Source of the DNA: Rhodococcus sp. CH91
Lineage (GTDB): Bacteria > Actinomycetota > Actinomycetes > Mycobacteriales > Mycobacteriaceae
Assembly (NCBI RefSeq): GCF_022554085.1
Contig: NZ_JAKFYR010000008.1
Location: 1-64,000 of the forward strand
Reading direction: 5' to 3'
Length of the DNA: 64,000 bases
The position numbers and the translations under genes were made by a program. The notes under the pieces are model-generated. The model worked only from the letters and a program-made list of their open reading frames with translations. It was not told the origin of the DNA and made no database searches. Positions 18,837 to 28,307 of this stretch are shown here, in pieces. Numbering within the stretch: position 1 is the stretch's first letter; each line of letters begins with the position of its first letter.

Positions 18837-20279
18837 TCAGAGTTCCCGGCCGCGGGTTTCGACGAGCGCCGCGGTGCAGATCAGGCTCACGAGGCCGATC
18901 CCGGCCAGCATGATTCCGATCGCCATGCTCCCGTAGGAGGCGGCGAGCGGCGCTGCGATCATCGGCGGGATGGCTCCGCCGAGGACTCCGGCGAAGTTGT
19001 AGCCGAGGCCGGCACCCGTGTAGCGGTAGCGGGTCGCGAACATCTCGGGGAGCAATGCGCCGCACGGCCCGTACGCGATTCCGAAGATGGCCAGCGTGAT
19101 CATCATTCCGAGCACGAACGCGATGGGTGAGCCGGTGTCGAGGATCGGGAACAACACCAGCGCCCAGAGCACGGAGAACGCGCACGAGACCATGATGACC
19201 TTCCTGCGGCCGACGCGGTCGGAATACAGGGCCGACAGCACGATGGCGAGACCGAAGACGAGCGACGAGGCGATACCCACCGTCAGGACGAAGGGCCTGC
19301 CGAACCCGAGCGTGGTGGTCGCGTAGCTGGTCAGGTAGGCCGTACCCATGTAGAAGAAGGCGAACATGATCGCCAGCGCACCGCCCGCGAGGAGGATCTC
19401 CTTGGCCTGGTGGCGCAGCGCGTCGAGGAAGGGCAGCCGGCGCGGGGCTTCGGCGACCGGTGCGTTGCGGAGAGCCTCCTGATCTGCACGGAGGCGAGCC
19501 TCCTGATCTGCACGGAGGCGGGCCTCCTGATCTGCACGGAAGACCGGGGTCTCTTCGATGGCGAGGCGCATGTAGAGACCGATGCCGACGAGAACGATGC
19601 TCAGCAGGAACGGGATCCGCCAGCCGTAGGTGAGGAACGCCTCGTTGGTGTCGCCGAGGGCAAGACCGGTGAACAGGAAGGTTCCGCTCGACAGAGCGAA
19701 GGCGATGGCGGGACCGAGCTGGGGGAACATCGCGTACAGACCGCGCTGTCCCGGCGGCGCGTACTCGGCTGTGAGCAGCGTGGCACCGGCCCACTCGCCT
19801 CCCACCGCGAATCCCTGCCCGAATCGCAGGAGCACCAGGATGATCGGGGCTGCGATACCGATCGTGTCGGCGCCGGGAAGCAGGCCGATGAGCAAGGTGG
19901 AGATGCCCATGAGCAGCAGGGTCGAGATGAGCGTCTTCTTGCGGCCGATGCGATCACCGAAGTGCCCGAACAGCATCGCCCCGACGGGGCGGGCGATGAA
20001 CGCGACGGCGAAGGTCGCGAAGGAGGCGACGGTTCCCGCGGTGGATCCGAGGGCCGGGAAGAACACCGTCGGAAACACGAGTGCCGCTGCGGTGCCGTAG
20101 ATGAAGAAGTCGTAGAACTCGATCGTCGTGCCGATGCAACTGGCGACGGCGACACGCCGGATGCCGGGGCCCTTCTTCGAAGGCCCCGCCGGGTGGGGCA
20201 CGGTGTCGCCGGGACGGGAACGTCCCACCGGTCCGGCGACGGGGGGTTCGGCTGCCCCCGGGGTCGACACACTGGTCAC
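18837..20279 (-). CDS. MHS-family (metabolite:H+ symporter) MFS transporter with a tandem-repeat loop
   Basis: A 480-residue major-facilitator protein with about 12 membrane helices and a roughly 40-residue Pro-rich cytosolic N-terminus. The GTTIEFYDFFIYG start of helix 1 and the FGHFGDRIGRKK loop between helices 2 and 3 identify the metabolite:proton symporter family (relatives carry proline/betaine, dicarboxylates, shikimate or aromatic acids). The central cytosolic loop, near residues 245-270, holds nearly three copies of an ADQEARLR unit encoded by 24-bp direct repeats. The gene is upstream of an acyl-CoA ligase, so an organic acid substrate is a reasonable guess. No regulator is adjacent. 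Confidence 0.88.
   Translation of the reverse strand: MTSVSTPGAAEPPVAGPVGRSRPGDTVPHPAGPSKKGPGIRRVAVASCIGTTIEFYDFFIYGTAAALVFPTVFFPALGSTAGTVASFATFAVAFIARPVGAMLFGHFGDRIGRKKTLISTLLLMGISTLLIGLLPGADTIGIAAPIILVLLRFGQGFAVGGEWAGATLLTAEYAPPGQRGLYAMFPQLGPAIAFALSSGTFLFTGLALGDTNEAFLTYGWRIPFLLSIVLVGIGLYMRLAIEETPVFRADQEARLRADQEARLRADQEALRNAPVAEAPRRLPFLDALRHQAKEILLAGGALAIMFAFFYMGTAYLTSYATTTLGFGRPFVLTVGIASSLVFGLAIVLSALYSDRVGRRKVIMVSCAFSVLWALVLFPILDTGSPIAFVLGMMITLAIFGIAYGPCGALLPEMFATRYRYTGAGLGYNFAGVLGGAIPPMIAAPLAASYGSMAIGIMLAGIGLVSLICTAALVETRGREL
19474..19540. repeat. 24-bp tandem repeat, 2.8 copies, inside the MHS transporter gene
   Basis: Two full 24-base units (19474-19497 and 19498-19521) differ only at the last base, and a 19-base partial third copy follows. 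The unit keeps the reading frame and encodes an eight-residue charged repeat in the cytosolic loop between the two transporter halves. Near identity suggests recent slippage expansion. Confidence 0.9.
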
Positions 20280-20360
20280 GTGAGTCCTCCGTTGTCCGTT
20301 CGAACCGCGGGCGTGATCGCCTCCGCGGATGAACGAAAGGTAGTGATCCGGCTCACCCCC

Positions 20361-20389
20361 TCACCACCCCCGAAAGGGGGAGGCGGTGA
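20361..20389. terminator. GC hairpin between the MHS transporter and the next gene
   Basis: CCCCC-GAAA-GGGGG at 20367-20380 is a stable tetraloop hairpin, flanked by TCACC and GGTGA that may extend the stem. It lies 36 bases after the stop of the 20425 gene on the minus strand and upstream of the MHS gene, so it may end that transcript. Confidence 0.5.
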
Positions 20390-20424
20390 CGGGGGTCACA
20401 CAGTGTGCCGAACGGGGCGGGAAC

Positions 20425-20973
20425 TCAGCGTCCGGCCGCGCCCGCGATCTCCTGCCGCATCTCCGCCCACACCGACGCGTAGGAGTCGATGTTGGCCGCG
20501 GTGGCCCAGGCGAGCGCACCGCCCTTGATCTTCTGGAGCGCCTCGGCGAACAGATCCTGATAGCGCGACAGGCGCGGCACGAAGGCCGACACGTCGTCGA
20601 ACAGGCTCTGCGCCCGCCGATCGAGGTCGAGGAGGCCGTCGATGAATCCTTCGGCGTCCGCGTCCTCGAGCAGCGTGGTCAGCTCCTCGTCGAGGGGAAG
20701 GAACCGGTCGTAGAGCTCGGAGATGGAATCCTCGTCGATGGAGACGCGCTCGGCATCGAGCTGGTCGCTCAGCTCGGCGGTGCCCTTGTCGGTCAGGCTG
20801 ATACCGCCGTCGTTCTCCGCGGCCTTCCCCTGCTCGAGCAGTGCGGCGGCTGCCGCCTGGCCGGCCGCGACCGACACCCCGAGATGCGCGGCGATCACCT
20901 CGGCCGTGACCTGCTTCTTCAGCCGTACGGTCTGCAACAGCGCCAGCTCGTCGACATTGCCCGCGAAGGCCAT
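20425..20973 (-). CDS. Unknown protein with a winged-helix-like N-terminus
   Basis: A 182-residue soluble protein that I cannot assign to a named family. Residues 1-70 look like a winged-helix DNA-binding fold: a helix with LALLQTVRLK, a VTAEVIAAHLGVS helix-turn-helix-like stretch, and GGISLTDKG resembling the wing. The remainder is acidic and helical (DEELTTLLEDADAEGF, LDRRAQSLFDDV). ATG at 20973 has GAGGAG six bases upstream; the open frame extends much further but that part is not coding in style. It follows the aldehyde dehydrogenase and DUF779 genes on the same strand at a 100-base distance and may belong to that unit. A transcription factor role is only a possibility. Confidence 0.75.
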   Translation of the reverse strand: MAFAGNVDELALLQTVRLKKQVTAEVIAAHLGVSVAAGQAAAAALLEQGKAAENDGGISLTDKGTAELSDQLDAERVSIDEDSISELYDRFLPLDEELTTLLEDADAEGFIDGLLDLDRRAQSLFDDVSAFVPRLSRYQDLFAEALQKIKGGALAWATAANIDSYASVWAEMRQEIAGAAGR

Positions 20974-21073
20974 CGCCCACTCCTCGTCGCGCCCGCCGGG
21001 CGCCTGTGTCGGGTACGGAATCCAGACGGATTCCGGCCCCGATTCTGACGCACGAGGCGATCGCGCGGGTTCG

Positions 21074-21625
21074 CTACCCTCCCTCACCGGAATCGGATAC
21101 TCCGGCGGCGCGGGGAACCGGACACGCCTCGGCCGCCTCGGTGACGATCGTCGGCACATCGGACGCATCCGGGCGTGCGCCGCTCTCCCACTCCCTGCCC
21201 ACCAGCGGACGGGTCGTGTCGAGCCGGGCCGGCTCGTCGGCTGTGAACGCGCGGCCCCTGCTGAGGAAGCGCACTCCCTCCGGGCTCTCGACGCTGAAAC
21301 CCGAACCGCGCCCGGGCACGACATCGAGGACGAGGCAGGTGTGTCGCCAGGTCTCGAACTGCGCTCCCGAGATCCACACCGGCACAGCGTCCCCACCGGA
21401 CGGTGCGTCGGAGCGCACCTGGTGGGCCTCGAGTCGCAGATCGAGAACTCCGAGCAGGACATCGCGGTCACCGACGACGAAATCCCCGTCGGGATAACAC
21501 ATCGGTGCGGAGCCGTCGCAGCATCCGCCGGACTGGTGCATCATGAGCGGTCCGTTGCGCTGCACGAGACGGCGCAGCAATGCGACGGCGGCGACGGTCG
21601 CCACGAGGCGCGGTGGGACGGTCAT
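21074..21625 (-). CDS. DUF779 protein, aldehyde dehydrogenase partner
   Basis: A 183-residue protein with the DUF779 hallmark near residues 29-50: a HQSGGCCDG motif followed by PMCYPDGDF, with closely spaced cysteines and a histidine that could bind metal. The family is typically encoded directly after ExaC/AldA-type aldehyde dehydrogenases in actinobacteria and proteobacteria, as here. The biochemical role is unknown. The last 40 or so residues are polar and less conserved in character. A stem-loop lies in the gap to the dehydrogenase gene. Confidence 0.88.
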   Translation of the reverse strand: MTVPPRLVATVAAVALLRRLVQRNGPLMMHQSGGCCDGSAPMCYPDGDFVVGDRDVLLGVLDLRLEAHQVRSDAPSGGDAVPVWISGAQFETWRHTCLVLDVVPGRGSGFSVESPEGVRFLSRGRAFTADEPARLDTTRPLVGREWESGARPDASDVPTIVTEAAEACPVPRAAGVSDSGEGG

Positions 21626-21658
21626 CGGGGTGACCTTTCGGTGGCAGGAACACGACAG

Positions 21659-21695
21659 CGGCGCCTGCCACGCCGCGGGGACATGACAGGCGCCG
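21659..21695. other. Hairpin between the aldehyde dehydrogenase and DUF779 genes
   Basis: CGGCGCCTG at 21659-21667 pairs perfectly with 21687-21695 around a 19-base loop. It lies 10 bases past the dehydrogenase stop and could lower read-through into the DUF779 gene or stabilise the upstream message. Confidence 0.5.
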
Positions 21696-21704
21696 GACCG
21701 AGGA

Positions 21705-23228
<1,524 letters not shown>

Positions 23229-23290
23229 GGGCATCTCCTGCAGCGTCGAGCGATCGGTATGTGATCCCGGACACTACGGAGGCGAGGGTT

Positions 23291-23310
23291 GCAACTACGT
23301 TGCGAGTTGC
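23291..23310. promoter_or_regulatory. Nested GCAAC/GTTGC inverted repeats upstream of the aldehyde dehydrogenase
   Basis: GCAACT at 23291 and AGTTGC at 23305-23310 form an inverted repeat, with a second GTTGC between them that also pairs with the left arm. The element overlaps the 3' end of the GAF regulator gene, about 60 bases before the dehydrogenase start. It could be the regulator's binding site; the assignment is speculative. Confidence 0.35.
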
Positions 23311-24593
23311 CTGTCCAGTCGGGCCAGCGTCGCTTCGACCTGCGCGAAGCGGGGCGAGCGGGGATCGAGCGAAGCGCGATAGGCCGACCACGCCGTGAGG
23401 TCCTCGCGGCCGTGGACGGACGACGTCCACCGTGCGAGCAGGTGTTCGTCGCCGCTGCGCACCAGCGCGGCCCGTACACCCGAGCGGAGTTCGTCGCGGA
23501 TCTCCTCGATGCCCGGTGCCACCGAACCCGGCAGGACCTCGCCGGTGTAGAGACGAACCGCCGAGGCCACGTCGCCGCGGTCGAGAGCGCGCCGCACGTC
23601 CGCCACGTCCGTCTCGAGCTCGGTGAGCAACCGGTAGGGGCGCGAGGCGAGGTGCTCCGAACCGAGCACCTTGCGCAGCCGCGACATCTCGGCTCGGACG
23701 GTCACGGAGTCGAGCTCGGCTTCGTCGAGCAGGACAGCGAGCCGATCCGAGCTCAGTCCTTCCGGACGATCGGCGAGGATCAGCAGGATCTCGGCGTGCC
23801 GCCGGGACATGCCGAGACGTTCGCCTGCCCGGCGGAGGGCCGGGCGCCCGGACCCGATCGTCTCGAGCCGGATCGGCCGCGCGGGAGCCAGCGGACGCCC
23901 GTTCAGGGCGTGGAGTCGCAGTTCGGATTCCGCCGCCGCGACTGTCGCGCGTACGAGCTGGAGTACCTCGGGAGCAGCGACCCGGTGCCCTCCCGTGATG
24001 TCGATGGCACCGAGAATCCGGCCGCTGGTGGGGTCGTGCACCGGCGCGGCCGAGCAACTCCATTCGTGCACCCTCCGGTTGAAATGTTCGGCACCGAAGA
24101 TCTGCATCGAATGGCCCACCGCGAGAGCGGTTCCCGGAGCGTTGGTGCCTACCCGGTCCTCACTCCAGTCCGCTCCCTCGACGAAGCTCATCGACAGGGC
24201 ACGATCGCGGGCGGCGTGATCGCCTTCGACCCACAGCAGCCGCCCCTGCCCGTCGGTGATCGCGACGAGCAGCCCGCTGTCCGCCGCGTCCTCGACCAGC
24301 AGTTTGCGCACCACCGGGCGGACGAGCGACATGGGATGCCCGGCCCGGTAGTCCTCGAGCTCGCGTCCGGCGAGCAGCGCGGGTTGCTCGACGACGTCGG
24401 GATCGACACCGCCTTCCAGACTGCGGCTCCACGAATCGTGGACGACCGGACGCACTCCCTCGAGCCGGCCGCTGCCGCGTGCCGAGACGAACGTGCCGTG
24501 TGCCTGCAGGACGGCACGCGCGTGGGCGGCCACGTCCACCTCCGGGCGCAGTGCCACCCCCGGGTTCGTCGTCGCGATTCCACGATCCGTCAT
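23295..24593 (-). CDS. GAF-domain transcriptional regulator with SARP-like C-terminus
   Basis: A 432-residue regulator. The N-terminal half resembles AcoR-type activators: a DSWSRS element near residue 50 and a GAF sensor domain near 85-215 with GTNAPGTAL and a DITGG segment. Instead of the AAA+ sigma-54 domain, the C-terminal half has a helix-turn-helix/winged-helix stretch (MSRRHAEILLILADRPEGLS, then SVTVRAEMSRLRKVLG) and a helical region resembling the BTAD part of SARP activators (DRGDVASAVRLYTGEVLPGS). Actinobacteria lack sigma-54, so this output makes sense. ATG at 24593 has GAGGAGG eight bases upstream. Direct contact with the aldehyde dehydrogenase gene (66 bases) suggests it senses an alcohol or aldehyde. 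The function is inferred. Confidence 0.85.
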   Translation of the reverse strand: MTDRGIATTNPGVALRPEVDVAAHARAVLQAHGTFVSARGSGRLEGVRPVVHDSWSRSLEGGVDPDVVEQPALLAGRELEDYRAGHPMSLVRPVVRKLLVEDAADSGLLVAITDGQGRLLWVEGDHAARDRALSMSFVEGADWSEDRVGTNAPGTALAVGHSMQIFGAEHFNRRVHEWSCSAAPVHDPTSGRILGAIDITGGHRVAAPEVLQLVRATVAAAESELRLHALNGRPLAPARPIRLETIGSGRPALRRAGERLGMSRRHAEILLILADRPEGLSSDRLAVLLDEAELDSVTVRAEMSRLRKVLGSEHLASRPYRLLTELETDVADVRRALDRGDVASAVRLYTGEVLPGSVAPGIEEIRDELRSGVRAALVRSGDEHLLARWTSSVHGREDLTAWSAYRASLDPRSPRFAQVEATLARLDRQLAT

Positions 24594-24649
24594 GTACGGG
24601 CGCCTCCTCATCGACACTGTAGTCCGGATCACATATCCGGCGGCAAGAC

Positions 24650-26095
24650 CTACAGCGCGTCCCCGAGCAGCGCGACCCGGTGCGCGAGCATGACGGCGGT
24701 GGCATGCGGGCCTCGGCTCGGCACCCGGGGGAAGACCGAGGTGTCCACGATGTTCAGTCCCTCGATCCCCCGCACACCGCACCACTCGTCGACGACAGCT
24801 CGGTCGTCGTCACCCATCCGGCATGTTCCGGACAGGTGCAAGGACGTCCCGAGCCGGCTGCGGCCGACCTCCACGCTGCCGGCTTCGACGACATCGTCCA
24901 TCCCGGCGAGCAGATCGGCCGCGAGGCGGACGCCCTCGTCGAGCGCTTCCCGGTCGGCCGGGTCCGTCAGATAGCGGTAGTCGAGCAGGGGTGCGGCTGC
25001 CGGATCCCTCTCGTCGAACACGATCCGCCCGCGGCTGCGCGGTCGCGTCAGGACGACACCGAGGACCGGGTCGGCGACGCCGCTGCCGGGGATCACGGAT
25101 CCGAATGCGGTTGTGTACGGGCGCAGTTCGAGATTCTCCGTGTGCAGCGCGACCTCCAGCAGCACCGAGTGTGCGGGCACCTCCGGGCGGAATCGATACG
25201 GGATCAGCGCCTCCGGGTGGTCGGAGTATCCGTGACCGACTCCCGGGAGATCGAGCACGGGTTCGATGCCGAGTCGGCGGAGTTCGCCGACCGGCCCGAT
25301 CCCGGAGAGCATCAGCAACCGGGGGGACTGCACGGCACCGGCCGAGACGATCACCCGACCGGACGAGATCCGCCGCGGTCCGTCGGCCCCGGTGATCTCG
25401 ACCCCGACGGCTCGACCGTTCGACACGACGATACGGTCCACGCGAGTACCACCGCCGACCGTGAGGTTGGGCCTGTGCAGGACGGGTAGCAGGTGAGCGA
25501 GCAACGGGCTCGTTCTGACTCCCCCACGCACGTTCAGCGGGACGGGACCGACCCCCTCCGGCCCGGGCGCGTTGAGGTCGGCGACGGGAACGAATCCCGC
25601 GGTGTCGGCCGCGTCGGTGAATGCCCGGGAGACGGGATGCATCCGTTCACGGGCGACCCGCCCGACCGGTATCGGGCCGGACTCACCGTGCAGTTCGCCG
25701 GTGAAGTCGATGTCGTTCTCGATCTCGCGGAAGGACGGAAGGACTTCCGCGTAGGACCACGCGGCCGGCCAGTGCCGGAAGTCCTCCGGTCTCGCACGCA
25801 CGAAGTAGGCACCGTTGACCGCCCCGGATCCGCCGAGCACCCGGCCTCGCGTGACGGTCGCGTCGACGGCGGCGGTGAGCCGCCCCGGATAGTGCGTCAC
25901 CCACGGGCTTTCCGGTCCGACGGGAAGTGTCGCAACGTCGCGGATCTCCCGCGGGACGGCAGACGGCGAACCGAACGCCGCTCCTTCCTCGAGCAACAGC
26001 ACGGTGCGCGCCGGGTCGTCGCTGAGCCTCGCGGCGAGAACGCACCCGCAACTCCCGCCGCCGACGATCACGACATCGGCGTGCTCCGGGAGCAT
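24650..26095 (-). CDS. mftG: Mycofactocin dehydrogenase MftG (GMC family flavoprotein)
   Basis: A 481-residue glucose-methanol-choline oxidoreductase. The FAD-binding VIVGGGSCGCVLAARLS motif spans residues 9-25, the first GMC signature GRVLGGSGAVNGAYFVRA follows near 80, and the second, SAGAVQSPRLLMLSGIGP, lies near 230. The active-site histidine is in HLSGTCRMG and the last motif in HATAVMLAH. MftG is known to link reduced mycofactocin to the respiratory chain in mycobacteria. ATG at 26095 is one base after the mftF stop, so translation is probably coupled. The long upstream extension of the frame is antisense-style noise. It ends the mftE-mftF-mftG unit. Confidence 0.93.
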   Translation of the reverse strand: MLPEHADVVIVGGGSCGCVLAARLSDDPARTVLLLEEGAAFGSPSAVPREIRDVATLPVGPESPWVTHYPGRLTAAVDATVTRGRVLGGSGAVNGAYFVRARPEDFRHWPAAWSYAEVLPSFREIENDIDFTGELHGESGPIPVGRVARERMHPVSRAFTDAADTAGFVPVADLNAPGPEGVGPVPLNVRGGVRTSPLLAHLLPVLHRPNLTVGGGTRVDRIVVSNGRAVGVEITGADGPRRISSGRVIVSAGAVQSPRLLMLSGIGPVGELRRLGIEPVLDLPGVGHGYSDHPEALIPYRFRPEVPAHSVLLEVALHTENLELRPYTTAFGSVIPGSGVADPVLGVVLTRPRSRGRIVFDERDPAAAPLLDYRYLTDPADREALDEGVRLAADLLAGMDDVVEAGSVEVGRSRLGTSLHLSGTCRMGDDDRAVVDEWCGVRGIEGLNIVDTSVFPRVPSRGPHATAVMLAHRVALLGDAL

Positions 26096-26096
26096 G

Positions 26097-27560
26097 TCAG
26101 TTCCGGATGTCGGGTACGAGCGCCGCCGCGTTCCGGGCATCGATCGCACCCTTCCACAGCCCCGCTCCGTATGCGAGGTCGTCGAGCCTCTTGTAGAGCA
26201 GGTACCGGACCGGGTCGAGCCCGCCACTCTCCCGGTGCATTCTCCAGTCCCAGATCCCTTCGGCGACAGCGAAAGTCAGCAGTACCCGGCGAAGCCTCCG
26301 GGAGAACAGCGCCGCCAGGGCCGTGACCGGCCAGTAGTGCCGGCACGCCGCCGACGCCAGCTGCCACAGACCACCCGCGAAGCCCTGTGCGGTGAGGACC
26401 GCCGCGAGGCGGGTGCGCTCGTCGATGTCGGCGAAGGTGCGCCGCAACCGGGCGAAGGTGACGGCCTGCGTCGCCACCGCCGCCACCGGCCCGATGCGCG
26501 TGCCACTCGCGATCGCGATGCATGCGAGCAGAGTCCAGATCGACATCGCCATCGGCGGTACGGAACCCGGATGCCGATCCGCGAGCGGAGCCGCACCGGT
26601 TCCGTAGAACGCCTTGCGGGTCAGCCAGCTACGGAAACGGGTGCGGTGATCGTGCGCGACTCGCGAGATCGGCTCGTAGCGCAACCGTCCACCGGAGGCC
26701 TGCAGTCGGCGGCACAGATCGACGTCCTCGGCGACGTGCATCGACTCGTCGAAACCACCGCACGCGACGAGCGCCTCGCGCCGCACGAGCAGTGCGGCGC
26801 TCGGCACGTAGGAGACCGGACCACCTGCGACCACCGCCGACTCGCGGCCTCCGAGATCGAGGGACGACCGCGCGTGCTCGTATCGGGCGAGCGCGCTGCT
26901 GTCGGGTTCGAGCGCGACGATGCGAGGGGCGACGAGCGCGACCGCAGGGTCGGTGAAATGCCCCAGTGCACGTTCGAGCCAGCCGAGTTGCGGCACCACG
27001 TCGGAGTCGAGGAAGGCGACGAATTCGGTTGCGGCCTGGCACATGCCGGTGTTCCGGGCCGCAGCCGGGCCGCGGGAGACCTCGTGCCGGACGACCCGGA
27101 CTCGACCCGTCCCGGGGGGTTCGATCGGGACGGTGGAGCCGTCGTCGACGATGACGACCTCGTGTCCCTCGACGGCGGCCAGGAGCCGGGTCAGCCCGGA
27201 GGAGTTGTCCTTCACCGGGACCACGATGGTGACGTCCGAACTGGGCGGCAGTTTCGTCGGCCGCGGGTGTCCGATGCCCGAATCGAGCAGACGCCGGGCC
27301 ACCGCTGCGCTCTGCGCGTCGACCACTTCGAGGAAGTCCTCGTCGATCATCGCCGCGGCGGCGGGTGCGAGTTTCAGCATGCGTGTGGGGGATCCGCCGA
27401 CGAGGATCCGGCCGCCGGCGAAGCTGCGCACGCGCGCATCGATGCGGACTCCGAAACCGTCGGGAAGCCTGGCTGGTCGAGGCTGCTCCACCCGAGGGGA
27501 AGTCGCCTGTGGAGAAGTCGCCCGACTCACCGAAGCCTTCCTTCCGTTCCCGGCTGCCAC
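26097..27560 (-). CDS. mftF: Mycofactocin glycosyltransferase MftF
   Basis: A 487-residue family 2 glycosyltransferase that adds beta-1,4-glucose chains to the mycofactocin core. Residues 1-100 hold the MftF-specific N-terminal segment with [13 protein letters not shown]. The GT2 catalytic domain begins at [10 protein letters not shown] near residue 110, with the FLDSDVV DxD site near 195 and EDVDLCRRL near 290. Hydrophobic stretches in the last 150 residues indicate membrane attachment. ATG at 27560 overlaps the mftE stop by 34 bases; a GTG ten codons later would overlap by only a few and is an alternative. The mftG gene starts one base after its stop. Confidence 0.93.
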   Translation of the reverse strand: MAAGNGRKASVSRATSPQATSPRVEQPRPARLPDGFGVRIDARVRSFAGGRILVGGSPTRMLKLAPAAAAMIDEDFLEVVDAQSAAVARRLLDSGIGHPRPTKLPPSSDVTIVVPVKDNSSGLTRLLAAVEGHEVVIVDDGSTVPIEPPGTGRVRVVRHEVSRGPAAARNTGMCQAATEFVAFLDSDVVPQLGWLERALGHFTDPAVALVAPRIVALEPDSSALARYEHARSSLDLGGRESAVVAGGPVSYVPSAALLVRREALVACGGFDESMHVAEDVDLCRRLQASGGRLRYEPISRVAHDHRTRFRSWLTRKAFYGTGAAPLADRHPGSVPPMAMSIWTLLACIAIASGTRIGPVAAVATQAVTFARLRRTFADIDERTRLAAVLTAQGFAGGLWQLASAACRHYWPVTALAALFSRRLRRVLLTFAVAEGIWDWRMHRESGGLDPVRYLLYKRLDDLAYGAGLWKGAIDARNAAALVPDIRN

Positions 27561-28210
27561 CGGGCGACCTGTGCGCTCGCCCGTTCGACCAGATTCGCGA
27601 ACAGGCGCGCACCGTGGTCTGCAGTGGCCCCGGTGGGATCTCCCAGGATCCCGTTCGCGGACACCGAAACGATACCGGCTTCACGCAGGCGGGGCATCAG
27701 ACTGCCGATCGGTTCCGTGGCGCCCGCTGCGGCCCTGGTCATGTCGACCGTCTCGGGCGCGAGGTGCAGCAGCAGGCTGGTTTCGGTGATCCCGGCATGA
27801 GCGTCCGCTCGGGGCACCGCACACGGGAGCCAGGCGGCGTCGCGTCCCTCGTACCGCAGCAGCGTCACCGCTTCGGCCAGCGGATGCGCGTTTCCTCCGT
27901 GACCGTTGACGAAGAGCACGCGCCGCGCCCACCTGCAGACCGACCGCCCGTACTCGACGAGCAGCGCTCGCGTCACCTCCGCCCCGATCGACACGGTGCC
28001 GGCGAACGCCTCGTGTTCCCCGCTCGCGCCGTACGCCAGGGGCGGCGCCACCGTGACGTCGGGCAGTGCGGCGGCGACGGCAGCTGCGATGCGGGTGTCG
28101 GTGTCGAGGGGGAGGTGCGGGCCGTGCTGTTCGCATGCGCCGACGGGGACGGCCACCGTCACCCGGCCGGGTTCGATGTCCGTCCAGTAGGCGTCGGAGA
28201 GCTCCCGCAT
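27527..28210 (-). CDS. mftE: Mycofactocin peptidase MftE (creatininase family)
   Basis: A 227-residue creatininase-fold metallopeptidase that releases the Val-Tyr-derived core (AHDP) from the modified MftA peptide. Metal ligands are visible in [13 protein letters not shown] (Glu27, His29, Asp36) and in the VNGHGGN motif near 112-118; a later Glu sits in [11 protein letters not shown]. The 227-residue length is usual. ATG at 28210 begins the family homology with MRELSDAYW; a GTG one codon earlier is possible, and the ribosome site is weak for both. The start is 98 bases from the divergent GNAT gene, which separates this gene from the rest of the mft operon. Confidence 0.93.
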   Translation of the reverse strand: MRELSDAYWTDIEPGRVTVAVPVGACEQHGPHLPLDTDTRIAAAVAAALPDVTVAPPLAYGASGEHEAFAGTVSIGAEVTRALLVEYGRSVCRWARRVLFVNGHGGNAHPLAEAVTLLRYEGRDAAWLPCAVPRADAHAGITETSLLLHLAPETVDMTRAAAGATEPIGSLMPRLREAGIVSVSANGILGDPTGATADHGARLFANLVERASAQVARWQPGTEGRLR

Positions 28211-28295
28211 CACCGGTCCGATGCTAAGGGGTTCGCGGGTGTCCACGAAACCCGGAGGTCCTGACGGGCCGAAGCGGGCGGGAAGACCGGATCTG

Positions 28296-28301
28296 TACGC
28301 T
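28296..28301 (+). promoter_or_regulatory. Putative -10 element for leaderless GNAT mRNA
   Basis: TACGCT fits the actinobacterial TANNNT -10 pattern and ends six bases before the GTG at 28308, the spacing expected if transcription begins at the start codon. There is no ribosome site upstream of that GTG. No clear -35 is seen. Confidence 0.4.
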
Positions 28302-28307
28302 TTTCGG

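Noticed and set aside
20974-21471. N-terminal extension of the 20425 gene
   Set aside because: The added residues are antisense-like, overlap the DUF779 gene, and the ATG at 20973 has a good ribosome site.
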